Assembly (NCBI GenBank): GCA_018716795.1
Contig: DVJK01000038.1
Span: forward strand, 1-5,537
Direction of reading: 5' to 3'
DNA: 5,537 bases
Source: Candidatus Scatomorpha merdipullorum
GTDB taxonomy: Bacteria; Bacillota; Clostridia; Oscillospirales; Oscillospiraceae
Of the stretch, positions 1 to 5,089 are shown piece after piece (within the stretch, counting starts at the first letter, position 1; each line of letters opens with the position of its first letter). Both the position numbers and the translations under genes were made by a program. Below the pieces are notes generated by a model. The model was not told the origin of the DNA. It searched no databases and saw nothing but the letters and a program-made list of their open reading frames with translations.

Positions 1-1
1 C

Positions 2-403
2 CACACCGGCGGCATGTGTCATCTCGACGCGGACATGACGCGGCAGGGCCTCGCCGGCCTCGGCGCGGACGAGCTCGACCTCGTCGTGCTCGAGAACATA
101 GGCAACCTCGTCTGCCCCGCGGAGTTCGACACCGGCGCCGTCAAAAACGCGATGATACTCTCCGTGCCCGAGGGCGACGACAAGCCCCTCAAGTACCCGC
201 TGATGTTTTCAATCTGCGATGCCGTCATAATAAACAAGTGCGACGTCATGCCCTATTTCAACTTCAGCATCGAGCGCTGCACGGAGTATATCCGCCGCCT
301 CAACCCCGAGGCGAAGATTTTCCCGATTTCCGCGCTGACGGGCGAGGGCGTCTCCGCCTGGACGGACTGGCTGCTGGGCGAAGTGCGCGCCTGGCGCGAT
401 TGA
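2..403 (+). CDS. hypB: Hydrogenase nickel incorporation GTPase HypB (5' end missing)
   Basis: HypB is a SIMIBI-class GTPase that, with HypA, delivers nickel to the large subunit of [NiFe] hydrogenase in the cytoplasm. The reading frame is open to the left edge (first full codon at base 2), so the N-terminus with the P-loop is outside the window and the Met at base 14 is internal. Counting from that Met, the visible part has the Cys2-His3 pair in MCHLDA and Cys34 in NLVCPAEFD. In known HypB proteins these positions form the G-domain nickel/zinc site. It also has EGDDKPLKYP (53-62), the G4 guanine motif NKCD (74-77) and the G5-like SALTGEG (106-112), and ends at a normal HypB C-terminus. The stop codon lies 10 bp before the Mrp-type gene, whose ribosome binding site overlaps it, indicating co-transcription. 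Whether a His-rich or Cys-rich N-terminal nickel store exists cannot be seen. Confidence 0.95.
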   Translation, partial: HTGGMCHLDADMTRQGLAGLGADELDLVVLENIGNLVCPAEFDTGAVKNAMILSVPEGDDKPLKYPLMFSICDAVIINKCDVMPYFNFSIERCTEYIRRLNPEAKIFPISALTGEGVSAWTDWLLGEVRAWRD

Positions 404-413
404 GAGGTGGAGC

Positions 414-1271
414 ATGGAAGAATGCAGCCATAACTGCGCCACCTGCGCCTCCGGCTGTTCCGAGAGGCAGGAGTTTCGCCGCGACGAGGAGCTTATGGAA
501 AAGCTCCTGCCCGGAGCCGGCGTCAAGAAGGTCATCGCCGTCGTCAGCGGAAAGGGCGGCGTCGGCAAGAGCATGGTGACAAGCCTCCTGGCCGCGGAGG
601 CGAACCGCCGCGGCTACCGCACCGCCGTCATGGACGCCGACCTCACCGGCCCCTCCATCCCCGCCGCCTTCGGCGTCGCGGGCAGGGCGAGGGCCGGCGA
701 GAGCTTCATGTACCCCGTCTCGACCGGGAGCGGCATACAGCTCATGAGCATCAACCTCCTGCTCGAGGACGCGGCGGAGCCCGTGCTCTGGCGCGGGCCG
801 GTCATAGCCGGCGTCGCCGCCCAGTTCTGGAGCGAGGTGCTCTGGGACGACGTGGACTTCATGTTCGTCGACATGCCGCCCGGGACCGGCGACGTGCCGC
901 TCACCGTTCTGCAGGGCCTGCCCGTGGACGGCGTCGTGATAGTCACCTCGCCGCAGGACCTCGTCGGCATGATAGTCGAGAAGGCCGTGCGCATGTCCGA
1001 GATGATGAAGGTGCCCGTCCTGACGCTGGTCGAGAACATGAGCTACTACATCTGCCCCAAGTGCGGAGAGATGGAGGAGATTTTCGGCGAGAGCCATGCC
1101 GCGGAGCAGGCCGCGGCCCATGGCATCCCCAGCTTCATTCGCCTGCCCATAAACCCCGACGCCGCCCGGCTCATGGACGCCGGCCGCGTGGAGGACATAG
1201 ACTGCGGCTACGTCTCCGCCCTGGCGGACACCGTGCTCTGCCGCTTCGGCGACGTCCCGCCGCGCAAATAA
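414..1271 (+). CDS. mrp: Mrp/NBP35-family Fe-S cluster carrier P-loop ATPase
   Basis: This 285-residue protein belongs to the Mrp/NBP35/ApbC family, cytoplasmic ATPases that bind a labile [4Fe-4S] cluster and pass it to apo-proteins. Visible motifs are the deviant Walker A GKGGVGKS (46-53), MDADLTGPSIP (73-83), the switch/Walker B segment FVDMPPGTGD (151-160), VTSPQDLV (178-185) and the ICPKC pair Cys214/Cys217. The family uses that CxxC to bridge a cluster between two subunits. The first 15 residues hold a further cysteine cluster, Cys4-x3-Cys8-x2-Cys11-x3-Cys15. This occupies the place of the N-terminal ferredoxin-like motif of NBP35 but has different, tighter spacing. The ATG at 414 is chosen because GAGGTG (404-409) sits 4 bases upstream and the first cysteine cluster follows at once. 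It lies 10 bp after hypB and probably shares its transcript, which suggests a role in hydrogenase or other metalloenzyme assembly (inference). No membrane segment or signal peptide is seen. The family is certain; the client protein is unknown. Confidence 0.95.
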   Translation: MEECSHNCATCASGCSERQEFRRDEELMEKLLPGAGVKKVIAVVSGKGGVGKSMVTSLLAAEANRRGYRTAVMDADLTGPSIPAAFGVAGRARAGESFMYPVSTGSGIQLMSINLLLEDAAEPVLWRGPVIAGVAAQFWSEVLWDDVDFMFVDMPPGTGDVPLTVLQGLPVDGVVIVTSPQDLVGMIVEKAVRMSEMMKVPVLTLVENMSYYICPKCGEMEEIFGESHAAEQAAAHGIPSFIRLPINPDAARLMDAGRVEDIDCGYVSALADTVLCRFGDVPPRK

Positions 1272-1275
1272 GCTC

Positions 1276-1297
1276 CGGGGCCGGGAAACCGGCCCCG
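1276..1297 (+). repeat. Perfect GAAA-loop hairpin after mrp, without T-tract
   Basis: A 9-bp stem, CGGGGCCGG (1276-1284) with CCGGCCCCG (1289-1297), closes on a GAAA loop 4 bases after the mrp stop codon. No run of T follows, so it is not a complete intrinsic terminator by itself. It may act as a 3'-end stabiliser, or be the stem of a terminator that has lost its T-tract. The core GGCCGGGAAACCGGCCC recurs at 1536-1552. Confidence 0.75.
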
Positions 1298-1302
1298 AGG
1301 CC

Positions 1303-1333
1303 GTCTGAAAAGGCCTCGACGGCCTTTTCAGAC
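1303..1333. terminator. Bidirectional terminator-like inverted repeat after mrp
   Basis: GTCTGAAAAGGCC (1303-1315) and GGCCTTTTCAGAC (1321-1333) form a perfect 13-bp inverted repeat around the 5-base loop TCGAC. The A-tract, GC stem, T-tract arrangement reads the same on both strands. The T-tract is only four bases and lies within the stem, so its strength is uncertain. The first weak stop signal for the hypB-mrp transcript is a reasonable role. Confidence 0.65.
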
Positions 1334-1388
1334 AACGGGGTCTCCCGCCCTGCAGGCGATGAGGACCGGCGCTGCGCTGCGCGCAAAG

Positions 1389-1418
1389 AAATCCGCCGGC
1401 CCGGGCCGGCGGATTTTT
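1389..1418. terminator. Strong rho-independent terminator (perfect palindrome)
   Basis: Bases 1389-1416 form a perfect 28-bp palindrome centred on CCC/GGG at 1402/1403, with a 10-bp all-GC core (1393-1402 with 1403-1412). It is followed by TTTTT (1414-1418) on the + strand, and the reverse strand reads ATTTCTTT after the stem. It should stop transcription from the left efficiently and could also act from the right. No convergent gene is visible, so the bidirectional design may be incidental. Confidence 0.85.
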
Positions 1419-1439
1419 CACACTCCGCTTCGCGAGAGG

Positions 1440-1474
1440 TATTTTCGCCGGCGTACACGCCGCCGCCGAAAATA
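1440..1474. repeat. Imperfect inverted repeat with TATTTTCG ends
   Basis: Bases 1440-1453 pair with 1461-1474: eight perfect outer pairs (TATTTTCG with CGAAAATA), one mismatch, then five inner pairs, with a 7-base loop. No matching T-tract follows at the correct place. It may be part of an interspersed intergenic repeat; its function is unknown. Confidence 0.6.
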
Positions 1475-1483
1475 TTTCAATTA

Positions 1484-1504
1484 TTTCGCCGCAAAGCGGC
1501 GAAA
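1484..1504. repeat. Perfect 9-bp hairpin, AAA loop
   Basis: TTTCGCCGC (1484-1492) and GCGGCGAAA (1496-1504) pair perfectly around AAA. It has an A+T end and GC core like a terminator stem, but + strand sequence after it (CTTAAGCG) has no T-tract. On the reverse strand the stem is followed by TAATTG, again not a clean T-run. It is 10 bases from the 1440-1474 repeat and may belong to the same element. Confidence 0.6.
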
Positions 1505-1535
1505 CTTAAGCGAGGCTTTTTCCGCAAGCTGAAGA

Positions 1536-1565
1536 GGCCGGGAAACCGGCCCGCTTATTTTTTCT
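1536..1565 (+). terminator. Terminator-like hairpin with T-tract just before the methyltransferase RBS
   Basis: GGCCGG (1536-1541) and CCGGCC (1546-1551) close on a GAAA loop and are followed by a T-rich tract (TTATTTTTTCTT, 1555-1566). The orientation stops + strand transcription. It is unusual that the next gene's ribosome binding site (GAGGTG, 1569-1574) starts only a few bases after the T-tract. This leaves no room for a promoter between them. Either it acts as an attenuator in a leader, or it is the terminator of the upstream unit and the gene depends on read-through. Confidence 0.7.
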
Positions 1566-1579
1566 TGTGAGGTGCTGTC

Positions 1580-2482
1580 ATGGCAAACAGGCAAAGCGAC
1601 GCCGCGCTCGACTATATGCGCGAGCTGGGGATAAGGCCCGCGCGCAATCCCGGGCAGTTCGCCTCCCGGCTCGCGGAGCGGCTGGGCAGGAGGCGCGCCG
1701 CAGAGGCGCTCGACGCGCTGAACCGCCGCTCGGCGGAGTACGCGAGGGGCGAGAGCGCCGACAACGCCGGCTTCTACGAGGCCAAGAACGCGGATCCCGA
1801 GACGGGCCTCGCCGTCTCCGGCATAGGCGAGGGCGACGTGCTGCGCCGCCTCTGCGAGTGGATTTATGTAAACCGCGAGCGCTTCCGGGGCCGGGTGCTG
1901 GAGATAGGCTGCGACAACGGCATCCTCTCCTGCTTCGCGGCGCGGCTGCTGCCGGAGTGCGAGCTTGTCTGCATCGATCGCTGCGCGGCCTCGATAGAAG
2001 CGGCCCGCCGCCTGGCCGGGAGGCTCGGCGTCACGAACGCGCGCTTTGAGCAGGCGGAGGCGGGACAGTTGCCCCGCGCGGGCTTCGACACCGTCTTCTC
2101 CTCGCGCACCGCGCACGAGAACTTCCGGCGCCTGGACGCCGCGCCCGTCCGGGGCGTCGAAGCGCAGTCGGAGCTCTTTGAGCGCTGCCTCGCGGACTAC
2201 GCCGCCTGCCTTTCCGGGCTCTGCGCCCCGGGCGGACGGCTCCTGACCGTGGAGCGCATGGGCCGCACCTCGCTCTTGAGGGGCTGGCTGCGCGCCCTCG
2301 CCGCCGCGGGAATGCATGTCGAGGAGGGCGGCTGGACGGAGCTCTCCGCGCAGGAGCTGGGAGGCGAGGTTCACTTCCAGGCCCTGGTTATGAGCGGGGA
2401 AGCCCCGCGCGAGGGGCCGGATATAGAGTATAAGGACGTGATAGACCTCGCCTCTCCCGCCTGGCGCGCCTGGATAGGCTGA
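1580..2482 (+). CDS. Class I SAM-dependent methyltransferase, substrate unknown
   Basis: The 300-residue protein has a Rossmann-fold methyltransferase core. Motif I is VLEIGCDNG (106-114), the SAM-binding loop. The acidic end of strand 2 is CID (131-133), the motif IV region is FDTVFSSR (169-176), and the post-core motif is LCAPGGRLLTVER (214-226). Residues 1-100 form a mostly charged, helical-looking extension before the core, and residues 170-205 may be a substrate-side insertion. This is enough for the superfamily but not for a substrate; small molecule, RNA and protein targets all remain open. The ATG at 1580 is supported by GAGGTG ending 5 bases upstream. The gene stands alone: hairpins and T-tracts precede it and a strong terminator follows 14 bp after the stop. 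No signal peptide or membrane segment is seen, so it is probably cytoplasmic. Codon usage looks like that of its neighbours. Confidence 0.88.
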   Translation: MANRQSDAALDYMRELGIRPARNPGQFASRLAERLGRRRAAEALDALNRRSAEYARGESADNAGFYEAKNADPETGLAVSGIGEGDVLRRLCEWIYVNRERFRGRVLEIGCDNGILSCFAARLLPECELVCIDRCAASIEAARRLAGRLGVTNARFEQAEAGQLPRAGFDTVFSSRTAHENFRRLDAAPVRGVEAQSELFERCLADYAACLSGLCAPGGRLLTVERMGRTSLLRGWLRALAAAGMHVEEGGWTELSAQELGGEVHFQALVMSGEAPREGPDIEYKDVIDLASPAWRAWIG

Positions 2483-2496
2483 GCAGCGGCGCGGCA

Positions 2497-2527
2497 CGGG
2501 GCCCGGGAAACCGGGCCCCGGTTTTTT
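2497..2527 (+). terminator. Rho-independent terminator of the methyltransferase gene
   Basis: CGGGGCCCGG (2497-2506) pairs perfectly with CCGGGCCCCG (2511-2520) around a GAAA loop, followed after one G by TTTTTT (2522-2527). It begins 14 bases after the stop codon. The same GAAA-capped design occurs at 1276-1297 and 1536-1551, so it seems to be the habitual terminator form of this genome. Confidence 0.93.
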
Positions 2528-2543
2528 GCGCTCTCCGGTGCTC

Positions 2544-2572
2544 TTGCGCGGCGGGGCGGGAGAGGGTATAAT
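2544..2572 (+). promoter_or_regulatory. Sigma70-type promoter of the GH3 gene
   Basis: TTGCGC (2544-2549) and a perfect TATAAT (2567-2572) are separated by 17 bp. Transcription would start near 2579, giving a leader of about 93 bases before the GH3 start codon. It follows directly after the methyltransferase terminator, so the GH3 gene starts a new transcription unit. The -10 box overlaps the left arm of a 9-bp dyad (2569-2577 with 2625-2633), suggesting repression at this site (inference). Confidence 0.75.
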
Positions 2573-2633
2573 ATCCTTAAGCATCGAGAAAGGCCCGGGC
2601 GTTTGCTTTTGCAAACGCGATTCGAGGATATTA
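2569..2633. repeat. Spaced 9-bp inverted repeat overlapping the -10 box
   Basis: TAATATCCT (2569-2577) and AGGATATTA (2625-2633) are perfect inverted copies 47 bases apart. They enclose the 2599-2618 palindrome. The left arm lies within the -10 region and before the expected start of transcription. The pair would therefore act as DNA sites for a regulator rather than as an RNA stem. The A+T-rich arms stand out in G+C-rich DNA, but chance is not excluded. Confidence 0.5.
2599..2618. promoter_or_regulatory. 20-bp palindrome in the GH3 leader, candidate operator or hairpin
   Basis: GCGTTTGC (2599-2606) and GCAAACGC (2611-2618) pair perfectly around TTTT. The site lies about 20 bases downstream of the predicted start point, where a repressor could block transcription. 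Genes for sugar-cleaving enzymes are often controlled by LacI- or GntR-type repressors at such palindromes, but no regulator gene is present here and the half-sites do not identify a family. In RNA it would form an 8-bp hairpin without a following U-tract, so it is not a terminator. Confidence 0.5.
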
Positions 2634-2646
2634 CGGCGCGGTTTGA

Positions 2647-2652
2647 TATAAT
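2647..2652 (+). promoter_or_regulatory. Second TATAAT box close to the GH3 start (weak candidate)
   Basis: A second perfect TATAAT lies 20 bases before the GH3 start codon. No recognisable -35 element is found at 16-18 bp (bases 2623-2630 read CGAGGATA). A transcript from here would start near 2659, only just before the ribosome binding site GAGGTG at 2661-2666. It may be a minor promoter or simply chance A+T-rich sequence. Confidence 0.3.
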
Positions 2653-2671
2653 GAGCTGAAGAGGTGATGGT

Positions 2672-5074
2672 ATGCCGAGGAAATCTGACGCGGCTCTGCC
2701 GCTCCGCCTGGCCGTGCGGCTCTGCGAGGGGGCCGGTTACTGGAACACTTTTGGCTTCAAAAAGTACGATATTCCCGCCTTCAGGCTCAGCGACGGCCCG
2801 CATGGGCTGAGATACCGCGAGCGCGGCGGCGGCTTCGACATGCTCGGCGTCCATCCCGCGGCCCCGGCCACCTGCTTCCCGACGGCGGTCACCCTCGCCG
2901 GGGCCTGGGACGAGCGCCTGCTCTCCGAGGTCGGGCGCGCCATCGGGAGGGAGGCCCTGGCGCGGGGCGTCGGCGTCGTGCTCGGGCCGGGTCTGAACCT
3001 CAAGCGCTCGCCCCTCGGCGGGCGGAACTTCGAGTATTTCAGCGAGGATCCGCTGCTGTCCGGCAAGCTCGCCGCCGCGTTTATACACGGCCTCCAGAGC
3101 ACGGGCGCGGCGGCCTGCCCCAAGCACTTTGCCGCGAATTCCCAGGAGCGGGAGCGCTTTTGCTCCGACAGCGTCCTCGACGAGCGCACTCTGCGCGAGC
3201 TCTACCTGCGCGGCTTCGAACTGGCGGTCAAGGAGGGGCGGCCGCGCGCAATCATGTGCGCCTACAACAAGATAAACGGCGTCTATTGCAGCGACAGCCG
3301 CCGCCTGCTGACGGACATACTCCGCGGCGAGTGGGGCTTTGACGGCCTCGTGGTCACCGACTGGGGCGCGATGCACGACCGGAACGCCGCCTTCGAGGCG
3401 GGCTGCGACCTCAGTATGCCGGGCGGCAGCCGCTACGGGCAGCGCCGCGCCCTGCGGTCTCTCAGGACGGGCGCGCTCAATCCTCAGTACGTGCTCGCCT
3501 CCGCCGGACGTGTCGCGCGCCTGGCGCGGGAGCTGCGCTCCACACTCGCCGTAGGGCATGTCTGCGACCTGAGCTCGCACCACGCCCTGGCCCTGCGCGC
3601 CGCCTGCGAGGGCGCGGTGCTGCTCAAAAATGAGAACAACCTTCTGCCCCTGCGGCCCGGAAGCCGCCTCGCGGCGATAGGCCGCATGGCCGTCGAGCCC
3701 CGGTATCAGGGTGCGGGCTCGAGCCGGATAAACCCCACGCGGATTTCCGCCGCGGCGGACAATCTTCCGTACAGCGTCTGGGCCCCAGGCTGCGACGCCG
3801 AGGGCCGGACGGACGAGGCGATGCTCTCCCGGGCCGAGGCCGCGGCCCGCGCCGCCGACTGCGCCGTCGTCTTCGCCGGGCTGCCGGAAAGCTTTGAGGG
3901 AGAGGGCTTTGACCGCGAGCACATGCGCCTCCCCGAGGGTATGGACGCCCTCATAAGCCGCGTCGCGGACGCGAATCCGAACACCTGCGTCGTCCTGTGC
4001 GCCGGCGGGCCGGTCGAGTGCCCCTGGGCGGACAAGGTGCGCGCGATTTTGTACATGGGCCTGCCCGGACAGGCCGGAGGCGAGGCCGCGGCCCGGCTGC
4101 TCTACGGCAGGGCGGAGCCGGGCGGGCGGCTCGCCGAGAGCTGGCCGTACAAATATGAGGACACGCCCGCCTGCGAGAGCTTCGCCAAAACCCGCGACGC
4201 CCTCTACAAGGAGGGGCTGTACGTGGGCTATCGCTACTACTCCACCGCCGGCGTGAGGCCCCGCTGGGCCTTCGGGCACGGGCTGGGATACACGCGCTGG
4301 GAGTACAGTGATATGTGCGAAATCCCCGGCGGGGTCTCGCTCAGGGTCAGGAATGTCGGGGAGCGCGCGGGCTCGGCCGTGGTGCAGCTGTACGTCGCGC
4401 CGCCCGCGGCGGGGCCGCACCGTCCGGCGCTCGAGCTGCGCGGCTTCAAAAAGCTGCGGCTGCGTCCGGGCGAGGCGCGCCGCGTCAGCTTTGAGCTCAC
4501 TCGGCGGAGCTTCGCCCTCTGGCAGGACGGCTGGCGAGTGCAGCGTGGGGAGTATACCGTCCTGGCCGGAGGGGCCGCGGACGATTTGCCTCTCTCGCTC
4601 AAAATCGCGGTCGAGGGCGATGAGCTTCCGGTCCCGGAGGACGAGGGCTGGTACGCCCATCCCTCCGGCGCGCCGGACGACGCCTCCTGGCGCGCGGCCC
4701 TGGGCCGGGAATACGCGCCGGAACGCCCCGGGGAGGGCGGCTGGACCATGGACAACACGCCCTTTGAGATGAAGGACAGCTCGCTCGTCATGCGCGCGCT
4801 CTATCACGGGATACGCATCGGCGCGGGCCTCGGCTTCGGGCGGGAGCGCGAGAGCAGGCCGGAATACCGGATGATGCTCGCGAGCAGCGCCCTCGCGCCG
4901 CTCCGGGTGCTGCAAATAAACGGCGGCGCGCCCGAATTCCTGCTGAAAGCCGCCCTCTGCGCGGCGAACGGCTGCGGAAGGGGCGCAAAAAATGCCGCAA
5001 AGCGCGTTTTGAGGTTGACCGCCGCGGCTGGAAAAGGTATTATAATGTCAAAACCGGCCCGCCGCCGGAGCTGA
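2672..5074 (+). CDS. Glycoside hydrolase family 3 beta-glycosidase, cytoplasmic
   Basis: This 800-residue GH3 enzyme removes terminal beta-linked sugars, most likely beta-glucosides, by a retaining mechanism. The N-terminal barrel (about 10-290) has LSDGPHG (39-45), NFEYFSEDP (119-127), KHFAAN (151-156) and VVTDWGA (227-233), where Asp230 is the expected nucleophile. The alpha/beta sandwich domain (about 310-545) starts with AVLLKNENNLLPL. It holds GEGFDREH (410-417); Glu411 aligns with the acid/base of Thermotoga-type GH3 enzymes. A fibronectin-III-like domain (about 553-635) follows. Residues 650-800 form an extra tail with NTPFEM and a hydrophobic helix-rich end. No signal peptide is present, so substrates must be imported. 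The ATG at 2672 has GAGGTG 5 bases upstream. It starts a new transcription unit. No terminator separates it from fhs, 15 bp downstream, and the fhs promoter lies in its last codons. The exact sugar cannot be read from sequence; xylosidase or arabinofuranosidase activity is possible. Confidence 0.95.
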   Translation: MPRKSDAALPLRLAVRLCEGAGYWNTFGFKKYDIPAFRLSDGPHGLRYRERGGGFDMLGVHPAAPATCFPTAVTLAGAWDERLLSEVGRAIGREALARGVGVVLGPGLNLKRSPLGGRNFEYFSEDPLLSGKLAAAFIHGLQSTGAAACPKHFAANSQERERFCSDSVLDERTLRELYLRGFELAVKEGRPRAIMCAYNKINGVYCSDSRRLLTDILRGEWGFDGLVVTDWGAMHDRNAAFEAGCDLSMPGGSRYGQRRALRSLRTGALNPQYVLASAGRVARLARELRSTLAVGHVCDLSSHHALALRAACEGAVLLKNENNLLPLRPGSRLAAIGRMAVEPRYQGAGSSRINPTRISAAADNLPYSVWAPGCDAEGRTDEAMLSRAEAAARAADCAVVFAGLPESFEGEGFDREHMRLPEGMDALISRVADANPNTCVVLCAGGPVECPWADKVRAILYMGLPGQAGGEAAARLLYGRAEPGGRLAESWPYKYEDTPACESFAKTRDALYKEGLYVGYRYYSTAGVRPRWAFGHGLGYTRWEYSDMCEIPGGVSLRVRNVGERAGSAVVQLYVAPPAAGPHRPALELRGFKKLRLRPGEARRVSFELTRRSFALWQDGWRVQRGEYTVLAGGAADDLPLSLKIAVEGDELPVPEDEGWYAHPSGAPDDASWRAALGREYAPERPGEGGWTMDNTPFEMKDSSLVMRALYHGIRIGAGLGFGRERESRPEYRMMLASSALAPLRVLQINGGAPEFLLKAALCAANGCGRGAKNAAKRVLRLTAAAGKGIIMSKPARRRS
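5015..5043 (+). promoter_or_regulatory. Promoter for fhs inside the 3' end of the GH3 gene
   Basis: TTGACC (5015-5020) and TATTAT (5038-5043) are 17 bp apart, and an overlapping TATAAT (5041-5046) sits at 20 bp. Transcription would start around 5050, giving a leader of about 40 bases to the fhs start. The elements lie inside codons for the last 20 residues of the GH3 protein. fhs can therefore be expressed independently of the glycosidase, besides read-through from it. Confidence 0.65.
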
Positions 5075-5089
5075 AACGGGAGGCGCAAA

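Larger units (their letters stand above)
1272..1579. other. Hairpin-rich 308-bp intergenic region, no gene
   Basis: I see no coding sequence here: open frames in this stretch are short or antisense continuations, and none has a ribosome binding site and start in a sensible place. It contains a run of hairpins (1276-1297, 1303-1333, 1389-1418, 1440-1474, 1484-1504, 1536-1551), listed separately. The 1430-1520 part is more A+T-rich than its surroundings. I found no convincing sigma70 promoter for the downstream methyltransferase gene, although one would be expected after so many stop signals. The content resembles a terminator cluster with an inserted or decayed intergenic repeat; that reading is inference. 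Confidence 0.7.

Noticed and set aside
1300..1309. GCCGTCTGAA, identical to the core of the Neisseria DNA uptake sequence.
   Set aside because: There is a single copy, formed by the edge of a terminator inverted repeat. Its inverted arm does not extend to the full 10-mer, and the gene content and base composition do not fit Neisseria. Chance is the best explanation.
300..1421. A 373-codon minus-strand frame over the end of hypB, mrp and the spacer.
   Set aside because: It is the shadow of the hypB and mrp coding sequences, with no recognisable motif, and its start lies inside the terminator palindrome at 1389-1418.
1272..1579. The row of hairpins considered as a CRISPR array or riboswitch.
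   Set aside because: The hairpins differ in sequence and spacing, with no regular repeat-spacer pattern, and I recognise no riboswitch core. A terminator and repeat cluster explains them better.
2599..2618. The 20-bp palindrome in the GH3 leader considered as an intrinsic terminator.
   Set aside because: The four T bases are in the loop, and the sequence after the stem (GATTCGAGG) has no T-tract.
2667..2669. An ATG five bases before the chosen GH3 start, in another frame.
   Set aside because: It touches the ribosome binding site with no spacing, and its frame does not give the GH3 protein.
1481..4915. A very long open reading frame (1144 codons) on the minus strand, opposite the methyltransferase and GH3 genes.
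   Set aside because: It is antisense to two clearly recognisable genes and runs through their intergenic promoter and terminator. Its composition (Arg, Ala, Gly, Pro rich) is what G+C-ending codons give when read on the other strand. No domain motif is seen in it.
5054..5068. A short hairpin (CCGGC with GCCGG) between the GH3 end and fhs, as a possible terminator or leader element.
   Set aside because: The stem is only five base pairs, there is no T-tract, and such short repeats are common by chance in DNA this rich in G+C.
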